From positions 1 to 43,338 of the forward strand of contig NZ_JACCSU010000066.1 in the NCBI RefSeq assembly GCF_013812825.1: 43,338 bases of DNA. Direction: 5' to 3'. This stretch comes from Sphingomonas sp. (GTDB lineage: Bacteria > Pseudomonadota > Alphaproteobacteria > Sphingomonadales > Sphingomonadaceae). Under the pieces are notes generated by a model. The model was not told the origin of the DNA, made no database searches, and saw only the letters and a list, made by a program, of their open reading frames with translations. Below are positions 27,035-38,251 of the stretch, piece after piece. The stretch's first letter is position 1. Each line of letters opens with the position of its first letter. The position numbers and the translations under genes are program-made.

Positions 27035-28048
27035 TCAGTAGGCGCGGGCGACCGCGAACTCGACGGCGTCGGTCAGCGCCGCCTTGGCCTTGCCCGCAGG
27101 AAACGGTCCGAGCGAGTCGATGGCCCGCCGCGCGTAATGGCGCGCCCGATCTATGGTGTCGGACAGCGCCTCGCTCGACCGGATCAGCGAAATTGCGCGG
27201 GCCAGGTCCTCGTCGGAGGTTCGCTCACCGGCAACCGCAGCCTCCCAGAACGAGCGTTCGGCGGCGGAGCCGCGCGCATAGGCGAGGATCAGCGGCAGGG
27301 TCATCTTGCCGTCGCGAAAATCATCGCCGACACCCTTGCCCATGGTCGTCGCATCGGACGCATAGTCAATGACATCGTCGATCAGCTGGAACGCGATGCC
27401 GAGATTGCGGCCGTAGCTTTCGAGCGCGATTTCCGCTTCGTCGCCGGCTTCCGCAATGACCGGCGCGATCCGGCAGGCAGCGGCAAACAGCGCCGCGGTC
27501 TTGGCGGCGATGATCTGCATGTACTGCTCCTCGCCGGTGTCGATCCGGCGCTGCGCGGTCAGCTGCTCGACCTCGCCCTCGGCGATCACCGCCGAGGCAC
27601 GGCTAAGGATCCGAAGCACCTTGACGCTGCCGTCCTCGACCATCAGCTCGAACGCCCGGCTGAACAGGAAATCGCCGACCAGGACGGTTGCCGGATTGCC
27701 CCAGATCAGGTTGGCGGTACACTTGCCACGGCGCGTGCCGGATCCGTCGACGACGTCGTCGTGAAGCAGGGTCGCGGTGTGGATGAACTCGACCGCGGCG
27801 GCGAGCTTGTGGTGGCGGGTGCCTGAATAATCGAGCAGGTTTGAACAGGCGAGCGTCAGCATCGGCCGCATCCGCTTGCCGCCGCCCGCGATCAGATGGC
27901 CGGCAAGCTCGGGAATCAGCGCGACCTTGCTCTGCATGCGCTCGAGAATCACCGCATTGACGCCGTTCATGTCGGCCGCGACCAGGTTCATCATCGCGGC
28001 CAGCGATGGCTCGCGCATCGAACGCAGCGAATGGATGGTGGCGGTCAC
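27035..28048 (-). CDS. ispB: Long-chain polyprenyl diphosphate synthase (ubiquinone side chain)
   Basis: 337 residues from GTG 28048; ATG 28018 ten codons later is an alternative. It has both aspartate-rich motifs of trans-prenyl synthases: first LLHDDVVD (96-101) and second QLIDDVIDY (221-229), plus GGGKRMRP near residue 55. Small residues before the first motif (TAT) are usual in enzymes making long chains, so octa- or decaprenyl diphosphate for ubiquinone is the likely product; sphingomonads generally carry Q-10, but chain length cannot be fixed from sequence alone. It is cytoplasmic, condensing isopentenyl diphosphate onto an allylic primer. The sensor kinase gene ends 33 bases upstream. 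Confidence 0.92.
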   Translation of the reverse strand: MTATIHSLRSMREPSLAAMMNLVAADMNGVNAVILERMQSKVALIPELAGHLIAGGGKRMRPMLTLACSNLLDYSGTRHHKLAAAVEFIHTATLLHDDVVDGSGTRRGKCTANLIWGNPATVLVGDFLFSRAFELMVEDGSVKVLRILSRASAVIAEGEVEQLTAQRRIDTGEEQYMQIIAAKTAALFAAACRIAPVIAEAGDEAEIALESYGRNLGIAFQLIDDVIDYASDATTMGKGVGDDFRDGKMTLPLILAYARGSAAERSFWEAAVAGERTSDEDLARAISLIRSSEALSDTIDRARHYARRAIDSLGPFPAGKAKAALTDAVEFAVARAY

Positions 28049-28081
28049 GAGCTGCCCACTAGCTGGTGAGGCTACGATTTC

Positions 28082-29467
28082 CTAGCCCGACGGGAGCGTC
28101 AGCCGGGCGAGCAGGCCGCCCAAGTCCTCGCTCGATTCGAGGGAGATCCTGCCGCCGTAGATTTCGGCGACGTCGCGGACGATCGCCAGCCCCAGGCCCG
28201 TGCCGGGCTTGCCGGTGGTGTCGAGCCGAGCGCCGCGGCTGAACAGCGACCCGCGGTCGGCGAGTGGAATTCCCGGGCCGTCGTCCTCGACCAGCACGTC
28301 GACCATGGCGCCGCGAGACTCGACGGTCACGAACACCCGGCCGCCCCCATATTTGGCGGCATTCTCGACCAGATTGCCGATCATCTCGTCCAAGTCCTGC
28401 CGTTCGACCCGGACCTGCGCCTCGCGGTTGCCGGCAATGTCGACGGTGACATTCTCGTACAATCGGTCGAGCGCCCGCTGCACGGCCTCGAGGCTTTCCC
28501 ACACCACCGCGCGCGCCTGGGCCGACGCCCGGCGGCCGATCGCGCGCGCTCGGGCAAGGTGGTGGTCGACCTGGCGGCGCATCACCAGCGCCTCGCGGCA
28601 GACGGTGTCGGCGAGGTCGTGCGTCTGGGCGGTCGCCGCGTTGGTGATCACCGTCAGCGGAGTTTTCAGAGCGTGAGCCAGGTTGCCGGCGTGCCGCCGC
28701 GCTTCTTCGGCCTGAGCTTCGCTGTGGGCCAGCAGCTGGTTGATTTCCTCGGTCAGCGGCCGGATTTCGGTCGGGAACTCCTGCGAGATTCGGGTCTTCT
28801 CGCCCGAGCGGATCAGCGCCACCTCACGCCGTACGCGGCGCAGCGGCCACAGACCATAAACCGTCTGCAAGCCAGCCAGCACCAGCAGTCCGGCGCCGAG
28901 GACCGCGAAGCTCCAGAACAGGGTCGATCGCAGCTCGCGGATCTGCAGGTCGATGATCTCGCGCGAATGGGCGACCTGGAAACGCCAGCGCACCTCGGAG
29001 CCCGGCAGGATCGCGTCGCGCTCGGCGATGCGCAGCGGCTCGCCGGCAAACTCGTGGCTGTCATAGGTGTGGACGTTGACGTCGCTGTGCCGGCCGGCGA
29101 CTCGCAGTCGGCGGTCCCACAGCGAGCGCGACGGGAAGGTGTCGGCGCCGGCGCCGCTGATCTGAAAATAGACCCCGGAATAGGGCTCGATGAAGCGCTG
29201 GTCGGCCGGCGGCCGGTTGAACCGCACTTCGCCATCGGGCCCGATCTCGGACGCGGCGATCATCGCGTTCAGGACATATTCGAGCTGGTCGTCGAAATTG
29301 CGCTCGATCGATCGGGTCAGCACCCGGTCGAGCGCGAAGCCGCCGAGCAGCAGCAGGACGATGATCCACAGCGCCGCGACGCCGGTCATGCGCCGGGTCA
29401 GCGACCCGATGCCGCGGCGGCTGGAACCCGCAGCCGCCGCCGTTACCGCGGCGGCGCTGTCGTTCAA
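28082..29467 (-). CDS. Sensor histidine kinase of a PhoP/PhoQ-like pair
   Basis: 461 residues starting at a TTG whose last two bases lie in the TGA of the response regulator gene (TTGA overlap), so translation is probably coupled. Two membrane helices (about 28-46 and 183-203) flank a periplasmic sensor of about 135 residues. A HAMP-like linker is followed by HisKA with AHALKTPLTV (His265) and HATPase_c with N-box NLVENAAKYG and GTGLGLAIV. AHALKTPL is usual in PhoQ-type kinases. The periplasmic domain has acidic patches but I cannot name its ligand. With the PepSY protein gene and the response regulator it forms a three-gene unit. Confidence 0.92.
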   Translation of the reverse strand: MNDSAAAVTAAAAGSSRRGIGSLTRRMTGVAALWIIVLLLLGGFALDRVLTRSIERNFDDQLEYVLNAMIAASEIGPDGEVRFNRPPADQRFIEPYSGVYFQISGAGADTFPSRSLWDRRLRVAGRHSDVNVHTYDSHEFAGEPLRIAERDAILPGSEVRWRFQVAHSREIIDLQIRELRSTLFWSFAVLGAGLLVLAGLQTVYGLWPLRRVRREVALIRSGEKTRISQEFPTEIRPLTEEINQLLAHSEAQAEEARRHAGNLAHALKTPLTVITNAATAQTHDLADTVCREALVMRRQVDHHLARARAIGRRASAQARAVVWESLEAVQRALDRLYENVTVDIAGNREAQVRVERQDLDEMIGNLVENAAKYGGGRVFVTVESRGAMVDVLVEDDGPGIPLADRGSLFSRGARLDTTGKPGTGLGLAIVRDVAEIYGGRISLESSEDLGGLLARLTLPSG

Positions 29468-30129
29468 GCGGGGTTGTCCTCGAGGCTGTAGCCGAGACCG
29501 CGGATGGTGGTGATCACGTCCGCCCCCAGCTTCTTGCGAATCCGCGTGACGAACACCTCGATGGTGTTGGAATCGCGGTCGAAGTCCTGGTCGTAAATAT
29601 GCTCGATCAGCTCGGTTCTGCTGACCACCTTGCCCTTGTGGTGCATCAGGTAGGACAGGAGCTTATATTCCTGGGCGGTCAGCTTGACCGGCTCGCCGGC
29701 CTTGGTGACCTTGCCGGACCGAGTGTCGAGGCGAATGTCGCCGGCGATCAGCTCCGAAGAGGCGTTGCCGCTGGCACGCCGGATCAATGCCCGCAGCCGA
29801 GCGATCAATTCCTCGGTCTGGAAGGGCTTGGCGAGATAATCGTCGGCCCCGGCATCGAGGCCGGCGACCTTGTCCGACCAGCTGTCGCGGGCGGTCAGGA
29901 CGAGCACCGGCATGCGCTTGCCCTCCTTGCGCCAGCGGTCGAGCACGGTCAGGCCGTCGACCTCCGGCAGGCCAAGATCGAGGATCACCGCGTCGTAGCT
30001 TTCGGTCGAGCCGAGATAATGGCCGTCCTCGCCATCGGTCGCCAGGTCGACGGCATAGCCGGCGCCTTCGAGGGTCGAGCGGAGCTGGCGCCCCAGATTC
30101 GGTTCGTCCTCGACGATCAAAACGCGCAT
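29464..30129 (-). CDS. OmpR/PhoB-family response regulator
   Basis: 221 residues. The N-terminal receiver domain has VEDEP, phospho-acceptor Asp51 (VILDLGLPEVDG), LTARD and the KPF lysine motif; a winged-helix domain follows with LTAQEYKLLSYLMHHKGKVVSRTELIEHIY and RKKLGADVITTIRGLGYSL. It binds DNA as a dimer on direct repeats. The gene lies between the PepSY gene and the kinase gene, overlapping the kinase start. Direct repeats fitting such a regulator lie at 30578-30594 ahead of the PepSY gene, suggesting autoregulation. Confidence 0.95.
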   Translation of the reverse strand: MRVLIVEDEPNLGRQLRSTLEGAGYAVDLATDGEDGHYLGSTESYDAVILDLGLPEVDGLTVLDRWRKEGKRMPVLVLTARDSWSDKVAGLDAGADDYLAKPFQTEELIARLRALIRRASGNASSELIAGDIRLDTRSGKVTKAGEPVKLTAQEYKLLSYLMHHKGKVVSRTELIEHIYDQDFDRDSNTIEVFVTRIRKKLGADVITTIRGLGYSLEDNPA

Positions 30130-30245
30130 GTCTGTTGGGGCTCCTAGCCGTTACCCGCGGTCAACCCGTACCATAGCGGATCGGTTGCGGCGCGGAAACG
30201 AGGCTGGGGATGCTGACGAAAAAGTCAATCGCGAGATTTGACTCT

Positions 30246-30539
30246 TCAGCGCTTGGATCGGCGCAGGATCCGGCCGGTGGCGGCGTCGACGTCGATCCAG
30301 ATCACGCGGCCTCCGCGCATGAACTTCAGGCGATAGGTCTCGCCGTCGAATTCAGGCCCGAGATAGTCGGCCCCGTCCATGAACGGCATCACCCGGCGCT
30401 CGATCTTTGGCAGCGGCATCGAACGGCCCTGCTGGGTCGCTTCGAACGCACGATCCTGGTCGCGCGGCGGGTCGGCCAGCGCGGGGGAGGCGATCAGGCC
30501 AACGCTGAGCGCGGCCGGGAGGAGGATACGAAGCATCAT
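30246..30539 (-). CDS. Small periplasmic PepSY-domain protein
   Basis: 97 residues with two adjacent ATG codons (30539 and 30536) and a signal peptide ending ALA-DPP. The rest resembles a single PepSY unit, with YRLKFMRGGRVIWIDVDAATGRILRR at the end (quoted segment key: VIWIDVDAATGRIL). PepSY proteins of this size often accompany two-component systems and are thought to bind or inhibit partners in the periplasm; here it could tune the sensor kinase downstream. The gene leads the PepSY/regulator/kinase set, 116 bases before the regulator. It was probably first in the transcript. Confidence 0.82.
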   Translation of the reverse strand: MMLRILLPAALSVGLIASPALADPPRDQDRAFEATQQGRSMPLPKIERRVMPFMDGADYLGPEFDGETYRLKFMRGGRVIWIDVDAATGRILRRSKR

Positions 30540-30577
30540 CGAGCGAATCTCTTGGCGGGTGTTCTATCAGAAGCCAT

Positions 30578-30594
30578 TGAATGCGCTATGAATG
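30578..30594 (-). promoter_or_regulatory. Direct repeats with 11-bp period ahead of the PepSY operon
   Basis: CATTCA occurs twice on the minus strand, separated by 5 bases (plus-strand TGAATG at 30578-30583 and 30589-30594). OmpR/PhoB-family regulators bind direct repeats with this 11-bp period. It lies about 40 bp upstream of the PepSY start, in the gap shared with the divergent uup gene. A TGATAGAA-like -10 follows on the minus strand. Confidence 0.5.
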
Positions 30595-30675
30595 GTTGAG
30601 AACTGACTTATTCAGCCTCACCCCCCAGGAATCACCTCGCGTGACCTCGCCGCGCCGATTGACTAGGGGCGCGGA

Positions 30676-32463
<1,788 letters not shown>

Positions 32464-32465
32464 CT

Positions 32466-33833
32466 CTAGCTAACGGTCAGCTGGTACTGCTTGAGCAGAT
32501 CGTAGAGCGTCGGGCGGCTGATCCCGAGCAGCTTGGCGGCGCTGGAAATGTTGTTGTCGGTGCGGCTCATCGCCTGGCGGATCGCTCGGCGGTCGGCGAC
32601 CTCGCGCGCGGCGCGCAAATTGATCGTCGCCGGCGCTTCATCCGTGCCGCAGGGAAGATCGAGGTCCTCGGCGCCGATCAGCTTGCCGTCGGTCATGATT
32701 ACCGCCCGCTTGATTCGGTTCTCGAGCTCGCGGACGTTGCCGGGCCACGGGTAGCCGTCGATCGCCGCGACCGCGTCGGGCGACAGCCCATGCACCTTGG
32801 GGTTCATGTCGCGCGCGAAGAGATTGACGAAGTGCCGCGCAAGCAGGACCGAGTCGCCGGGGCGCTCGGCCAGCGACGGGATTTTCACCACGACCTCCGC
32901 CAGCCGGTAATAGAGATCCTCACGGAACCGGCCCTCGCCGATCATCGCTTCCAGATCCTGGTGGGTGGCGCAGACGATCCGCGTGTCGACCGGGATCGGC
33001 TGGCGGCCGCCGATGCGCTCGATCACCCTCTCCTGGAGGAAGCGCAGCAGCTTGACCTGGAGCGCGAGCGGGATGTCGCCGACCTCGTCGAGGAACAAAG
33101 TGCCGCCTTCGGCCAGCTCGATCTTGCCGACATTGGCCTTGACCGCGCCGGTGAAAGCGCCGCGCTCATAGCCGAACAGTTCGGACTCGAGCAGGTTCTC
33201 GGGGATCGCGGCGCAGTTGATGGCGACGAACGCGCCGCCGCTTCGGCCGCTTTTCTCGTGGACCGCTCGGGCGAGCAACTCCTTGCCGGTGCCGCTCGCG
33301 CCCAGCAGCATCACCGACACGCCGGCCGTGGCGACGCGCTCAATCGTCTTGGCTACCTTCAGCATCTCCGGGGAGGCGCTGATCATCGAGCCAAGCACGG
33401 TTGCATCGCCATTCGCCTCGAGCCGCCGGTTCTCGGCTTCGATCCCGTGCAGATGGAAAGCGCGGGCGACGATCAGCCCGAGCTCGTCGATGTCGACGGG
33501 CTTCCTGTAGAAATCGTAGGCGCCGCACGCGACCGCTCTCAGTGCGCTCTCGCGGGCGCCATGGCCCGAGGCGACAATGACCTTGGTGTCCGGCTTCAGT
33601 CGGACCATCTCGGTCAGGGTCGCGAAACCCTCTTGCGTGCCGTCGGGGTCGGGCGGCAGGCCGAGGTCGAGCGTGACGACCGCTGGCTCGTGAACCCTAA
33701 GCGCCTCGATCGCCGACGCTCGGTCGCCGGCGACGACCACCTGATAGCCCTCGTAAGCCCATTTCAGCTGGCGCTGCAGGCCCTCGTCGTCCTCGACGAC
33801 CAGCAGGACGGGAAGGTCGGATGCAGTGCTCAT
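32466..33833 (-). CDS. prsR: PEP-CTERM system sigma54 response regulator PrsR
   Basis: 455 residues. Receiver domain with Asp56 ([10 protein letters not shown]), AAA+ domain with Walker A GASGTGKE (178-185), the sigma54-contacting loop GAFTGA (225-230) and [11 protein letters not shown], and a C-terminal Fis-type helix-turn-helix ([21 protein letters not shown]). This architecture and the neighbouring membrane kinase fit the PrsK/PrsR pair of exosortase/PEP-CTERM systems, which activate sigma54 promoters of PEP-CTERM genes. Its ATG overlaps the prsK stop (ATGA). No exosortase, PEP-CTERM protein or clear sigma54 promoter was seen in this window, so its targets are elsewhere. Confidence 0.88.
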   Translation of the reverse strand: MSTASDLPVLLVVEDDEGLQRQLKWAYEGYQVVVAGDRASAIEALRVHEPAVVTLDLGLPPDPDGTQEGFATLTEMVRLKPDTKVIVASGHGARESALRAVACGAYDFYRKPVDIDELGLIVARAFHLHGIEAENRRLEANGDATVLGSMISASPEMLKVAKTIERVATAGVSVMLLGASGTGKELLARAVHEKSGRSGGAFVAINCAAIPENLLESELFGYERGAFTGAVKANVGKIELAEGGTLFLDEVGDIPLALQVKLLRFLQERVIERIGGRQPIPVDTRIVCATHQDLEAMIGEGRFREDLYYRLAEVVVKIPSLAERPGDSVLLARHFVNLFARDMNPKVHGLSPDAVAAIDGYPWPGNVRELENRIKRAVIMTDGKLIGAEDLDLPCGTDEAPATINLRAAREVADRRAIRQAMSRTDNNISSAAKLLGISRPTLYDLLKQYQLTVS

Positions 33834-35887
33834 GCGCGTTTCCGTGTGGCGACGCCCGCCGTGTCGGCGACGAGCATGATGGTGAATGTGGTCCCCTGTC
33901 CGGGCCGGCTGTCGACGCTGAGCCGCCCGCCCATCGCGGCGATCAGCGAGCGCGCCTCGAACGAGCCGATGCCGAAGCCGTCGGGCTTGGTCGAAGCGAA
34001 GGGCTGGAACAGCCGGTTGCGGATGAAGTCGCCATCCATCCCGCAGCCCTGGTCGGCGATCCTGATCAGGACCGCGCCGTCCTGCTCGGCGACCCGGACG
34101 GTGACCGGCTTGCCGGGCGGGCTGGCTTCCACCGCGTTCTGAAGCAGATGGCCGACCGCCTGCTCGAGCCCCATCGGGTCGACCACCGCGCTCAGTGAAG
34201 CGTCGCCGAGCAGCCGGACGTCGCAGTTGCGGCGTTTGGCGGCGATCGCCGACGACAGGATCGGGCGCAACGCCGTCGGCTCGCTGCGCTGGGTGCGCTG
34301 CGCCGCTTGCGGCGAGAGCCGCGCGAGAAGCTCGTTCATCTTGCCGACCGAGCTTTTCAGGGTCGCGACCATGTCGCTTCGGAATTCCTCATTGTCGGCG
34401 TGGCGCTCGGCATTGCGCGACAGCAGCGACAATTGGCTGACGAGGTTCTTGATGTCGTGGAGGATGAAGGCGAAGCGCCGGTTGAATTCCTCGAACCGCC
34501 GCGCGTTGGACAGCGCTTCCTGGCCGTGGGATTCGGCCAGCGAGCTTGCTGCCTGGCGCCCGGCTGTGCGCAGCAGGTCGAAATCCTCCCAGTCGAGCGG
34601 CCGGCGGTAATCGGGCGCGGCCAGCAGGATCAGGCCGAACAGCCGGTCGTTGTGGATCAGCGGGACGCCCGCCCAGGCGCAGCCGTCCTCCGCGACCCAT
34701 TGCGGGATTTTGATGCCGAGGTCCTTGGAATGGCCCCAGCGCTGGCGATAGGCGTCGAGCTCGAGAATCCGGCCGGCGGTCTCCACCTCTGTCCAGAATT
34801 CGCCGGCCGTCTCGAGGTCGCCCGCCGGCGGGTTTCGGCCGGGCCAGTTCCATGACGCGGCGGTGGTGATTTCGCCGGCCGAATCCTTGACCAGCAACAG
34901 CCCGCCGGGCGAGTCGACGATGTCGGCGAACGCCTTGATCACCCGCTCGGCGAGCGGCGGCGCATCGGCTCCCGAACGGCCCAGCGTGTCGGTAAAGCGC
35001 AGCCATTCGGTGCGATAGTCGTAGTGGTGCTCGAACAGATGCTTGGCAAGCTTCACCTTTGCCCAGCTGCGCGCGCTGGGGCTCGGCAGCAGAACCATGG
35101 CGCCGACCGTCATGACCGCGAGCAGAGCGACCAGGAGGTTGCCCGACCAGTCCCAGCTCGAGCCTCGAAGCGCGGTCGCAAGGACGGTCATCACGGCGAA
35201 ATAGGCGCAGATCGCGAGCAGCGAGAGCGACTGGAAGGTCGCTGCCCGGGACAGCCGGATCCGCCACCCGTCTTCCTGCTTGGCGGCGAGGGCGAACAGC
35301 GGCCCGGTCAGGGTCACCGCTACGCCGCGCCAATCGAGCAAGCCGGACGCTGTCGCCAAGTCGAGGTAGAGGATCGTGTAAAGGTTGAGGTCGTAAATCC
35401 AGATCAGAGTCAGCCCAAGCATGACGAAGCGGATGGTCGGCCGGCTCGCCGGCGCCGCCTGGCCGTAGAGGTTGTGGACAAGGACCAGCGAGCCGGCGGC
35501 CGCAGTGATCCGAAGCAGGGTAGCGGTCTGCAGCAGCGCTCCGCTGTCGACGAACATCATCAGCGTGTCGGCGACCAGCTGCAGCCCGAATACGGCGGAT
35601 ACCGCGCCATAGACCAGCCTCACTCCGTGCTGGCGGTCGCCGCCGGTCGCCGACAGGCTGTAAAGCAGTGAGACCCACAACAGGTTGCGGGCGGTCTCGG
35701 CGTAGCTGACCAGGATGTCGCCGGCACTGATTGCCGACAACCATGCCCAGCAGCCGGTCATCGCGAATGCTCCGAGCAGCAGGCGGTGCCCCGGCTGGGT
35801 CGCGCCCGCGCCGACGCGCCAGATGAGCAGCGCGATGAACATCGACGCCGCGAGCGCATAGCTCCAGAACGGAATCAGCGCCTGCAC
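33830..35887 (-). CDS. prsK: PEP-CTERM system histidine kinase PrsK
   Basis: 685 residues from GTG 35887. The first 270 residues contain eight or nine hydrophobic helices beginning FWSYALAASMFIALLIW, then a GAF-like domain (about 310-460), a HisKA-like box FILHDIKNLVSQLSLL and HATPase_c with DQGCGMD and the G2-type FGIGSFEAR near the C-terminus. The combination of a multi-pass N-terminus, GAF and a DIKN kinase box is that of PrsK from XrtA/PEP-CTERM loci. It is an inner-membrane kinase for PrsR, whose start overlaps its stop. The signal it senses is unknown. There is no strong ribosome binding site for the GTG, so the start is tentative. Confidence 0.87.
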   Translation of the reverse strand: MQALIPFWSYALAASMFIALLIWRVGAGATQPGHRLLLGAFAMTGCWAWLSAISAGDILVSYAETARNLLWVSLLYSLSATGGDRQHGVRLVYGAVSAVFGLQLVADTLMMFVDSGALLQTATLLRITAAAGSLVLVHNLYGQAAPASRPTIRFVMLGLTLIWIYDLNLYTILYLDLATASGLLDWRGVAVTLTGPLFALAAKQEDGWRIRLSRAATFQSLSLLAICAYFAVMTVLATALRGSSWDWSGNLLVALLAVMTVGAMVLLPSPSARSWAKVKLAKHLFEHHYDYRTEWLRFTDTLGRSGADAPPLAERVIKAFADIVDSPGGLLLVKDSAGEITTAASWNWPGRNPPAGDLETAGEFWTEVETAGRILELDAYRQRWGHSKDLGIKIPQWVAEDGCAWAGVPLIHNDRLFGLILLAAPDYRRPLDWEDFDLLRTAGRQAASSLAESHGQEALSNARRFEEFNRRFAFILHDIKNLVSQLSLLSRNAERHADNEEFRSDMVATLKSSVGKMNELLARLSPQAAQRTQRSEPTALRPILSSAIAAKRRNCDVRLLGDASLSAVVDPMGLEQAVGHLLQNAVEASPPGKPVTVRVAEQDGAVLIRIADQGCGMDGDFIRNRLFQPFASTKPDGFGIGSFEARSLIAAMGGRLSVDSRPGQGTTFTIMLVADTAGVATRKRA

Positions 35888-36005
35888 GGCGGCCCAACTG
35901 TCAACTGCTCCGACATGGGCGCCAGTGTCGCTAAACTTTACAAAGAAATGCTGAAGGCTTCCGGAAACGGCGCTTTTTCACCATTGGGAGTGAGAGGTGG
36001 TCGAA

Positions 36006-36938
36006 ATGAAAAAGGGGCGGATCGGGAACAGCGCGCTGGAAATTGCGCCGCTGGCGCTCGGCGGCAACGTGTTCGGCTGGACGGCCGACGAGCCCGCCAG
36101 CTTCGCCATCCTCGACGAATTCGTGGCTGCCGGCGGAAGCATGATCGACACCGCCGATGTCTATTCGGCGTGGGCGCCCGGCCATTCGGGAGGCGAGAGC
36201 GAGACGGTGATTGGCCGCTGGCTCAAGCGCAGCGGCAAGCGTGACAAGGTGGTGATTGCGACCAAGGTCGGGTTCATGGCGGGGCTCGCCCCCGAAACCA
36301 TCGCAGCGGCGTGCGACGCGTCGCTCGAGCGCCTCGGGGTCGACTGCATCGATCTTTACTACCAGCACAAGGACGACGAAACCGTCCCACTGGCCGACAG
36401 CCTCGGCGCGTTCGACGAGCTCCGGCGGGCCGGCAAGATCCGGGCGGTCGGCCTGTCGCAATTCTCCGCGCCGCGGCTCGAAGAAGCGATGCGGGTCGCG
36501 AAGGCCGAGCGTCTCGAGCCACCGTGCGCGCTCCAGACCTGGTACAATCTCGTCGAGCGCGAGAAGCTCGAAGGGCCGCTGCTCGACGCCGCGGTCTCAA
36601 ACGACCTCGGGATCCTGCCGTTCTACAGCCTCGCCAACGGCTTCCTCACCGGCAAGTACCGCTCGCGCGACGACCTCGGCAAATCGCCGCGCGGACTGCG
36701 CAACGCCGAATATCTCGAGGGGCGGGGAATGCGAGTGCTGGAAGCGCTCGACGAGATCGCCGCGGAAAACGGCGCCGCGCTGGCCACGGTCGCGCTCGCG
36801 TGGACGATGGCGCAGCCGGGGATCACGGCGCCGATCGCCAGCGCGACCAGCCTCGACCAGCTGCGCGAGATGGTCGCGTCACTGAACCTCGAACTGACGG
36901 CCGCCCAGATCGAGGGGCTCAACGCGGCGAGCGCCTAG
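36006..36938 (+). CDS. Aldo/keto reductase
   Basis: 310 residues from ATG 36006, preferred over GTG 35997 because GAGAGG lies at proper spacing ahead of it. The AKR catalytic residues are visible: Asp and Tyr in IDTADVYS, Lys in VIATKVG and His in LYYQHKDD. LGGNVFGWT at the start and GITAPIASATS near the end are typical of the YajO/YghZ-like soluble reductases. It should reduce aldehydes or ketones with NADPH; the natural substrate is unknown. Its stop overlaps that of the convergent M20 gene by 3 bases. The 118-bp gap to the divergent prsK holds no clear site beyond TTCCGGAA at 35959-35966. Confidence 0.92.
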   Translation: MKKGRIGNSALEIAPLALGGNVFGWTADEPASFAILDEFVAAGGSMIDTADVYSAWAPGHSGGESETVIGRWLKRSGKRDKVVIATKVGFMAGLAPETIAAACDASLERLGVDCIDLYYQHKDDETVPLADSLGAFDELRRAGKIRAVGLSQFSAPRLEEAMRVAKAERLEPPCALQTWYNLVEREKLEGPLLDAAVSNDLGILPFYSLANGFLTGKYRSRDDLGKSPRGLRNAEYLEGRGMRVLEALDEIAAENGAALATVALAWTMAQPGITAPIASATSLDQLREMVASLNLELTAAQIEGLNAASA

Positions 36939-38251
36939 CCCTTCTTGAGCACGTCCAGCGCGGCGAGCGTCAGCGCCTCGGTCGCCGTCGCAATCACGGT
37001 GTCGGCTTCGGGCGCCCAGAACGGGCTGTGCAGCGACGGCAGCTTCTGCGGGTTGCCCCCGGCCGCTTTCCATTTGTCCAGCGGAGTGCCGCCGACCCAG
37101 AAGATCAGGCTTTCGATCGACTTGTCGGCGAGCCAGTAGCGGCTGAAATCCTCGCCGCCCATCACCGCCGGAGTCTTGATCGCTCGCTGCTGCCCGAAGT
37201 GCTGGGTGAACAGCTCCAGCGCCCGGTTCGACAGTTTCTCGGTGTTGTAGGTGGCCGGCGTATATTCGGCTTCGCGGATGGTGACGACCGGCATCCGGTC
37301 ATCGGGGATTCCGGCCGCGATCGCTTCGCCGCGAGCGATTCGCCTGATTCCGTCGAGCAGCAGCTTGCGGACCTCGGGCGTGTAGCTGCGCACCGTCAGC
37401 TGGAGCTTGGCCTCGTCGGAGATGATGTTGTGCTTGGCGCCGGCCTGGAAGCTGCCGACCGTCACGACCGCCGGGTTGGCCGGGTCGTTCTCGCGGCTGA
37501 CCAGCGTCTGCAGCGTGGTGACGATCCGCGAGGCGAGGACGATCGGGTCCCGGGTCGTGTGCGGATAGGCGCCGTGGCCGCCGACGCCCCGGACGCTGAT
37601 GTCGACGCTGTCGACGTTGGCAAGCGCGTAGCCGGGCGTCACTCCGATCACTCCGGCCGGGAGCGCCGCAGCGTCGTGGAAGGCGAGCACGTGGCTCGGT
37701 TTGGGAAAGCGCGTGTAGAGCCCATCGTCGAGCATTGCCTTGGCGCCCTCGCCGGTTTCCTCGCCCGGCTGGAGGATCATCACCAGCGTTCCCGACCATT
37801 GGTCCTTCATCGCCGCGAGGCGCCGCGCAGCGCCGATGAAGGCGCTCATGTGGGTATCGTGCCCGCACGCGTGCATCACCCCGGTTTCGACCCCCGAGCG
37901 GGCGACCGCCCGCACTTTCGACGCAAACGGCAAGCCGGTCTGCTCGACGACCGGAAGCGCGTCCATGTCGGCGCGCAGCATGAGCACCGGCCCCGGACCG
38001 TTCTTCATCACCGCGACGACGCCCGTCTTCCCGACCTTCTGCGTCACCGTGAAGCCGAGCTTCTTGAGCTCGGGCGCGAGCTTGGAGGGGGTGCGGGTCT
38101 CCTGCATCGACAGTTCGGGGTTGGCGTGCAGGTCGCGGTAAAGCGCCATCAGCGAGGGCATGTCGGCCTTGATCGCTTCGGACAGAGTGGCGGCGATGGA
38201 CGTGGTTGGAAGGGTCATGGCGGCAAGGGCGAGGATCAGTTTTCGGGTCAT
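36935..38251 (-). CDS. Exported M20D amidohydrolase
   Basis: 438 residues from ATG 38251, with a signal peptide ending SIA-ATL. Metal-binding motifs of the M20D (hippurate/IAA-amino acid hydrolase) family are present: HACGHDTHMSAF, LQPGEETGEGAKAML and GGEDFSRY near the C-terminus, with the lid/dimerisation domain between. It should hydrolyse N-acyl amino acids or related amides in the periplasm. The start shares one base with the stop of the upstream DUF4893 gene (TGATG), so translation is coupled. Confidence 0.92.
   Translation of the reverse strand: MTRKLILALAAMTLPTTSIAATLSEAIKADMPSLMALYRDLHANPELSMQETRTPSKLAPELKKLGFTVTQKVGKTGVVAVMKNGPGPVLMLRADMDALPVVEQTGLPFASKVRAVARSGVETGVMHACGHDTHMSAFIGAARRLAAMKDQWSGTLVMILQPGEETGEGAKAMLDDGLYTRFPKPSHVLAFHDAAALPAGVIGVTPGYALANVDSVDISVRGVGGHGAYPHTTRDPIVLASRIVTTLQTLVSRENDPANPAVVTVGSFQAGAKHNIISDEAKLQLTVRSYTPEVRKLLLDGIRRIARGEAIAAGIPDDRMPVVTIREAEYTPATYNTEKLSNRALELFTQHFGQQRAIKTPAVMGGEDFSRYWLADKSIESLIFWVGGTPLDKWKAAGGNPQKLPSLHSPFWAPEADTVIATATEALTLAALDVLKKG

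Noticed and set aside
32790-34142. 450-codon plus-strand frame across prsR
   Set aside because: Antisense to a gene with full AAA+ motifs; no domain of its own.
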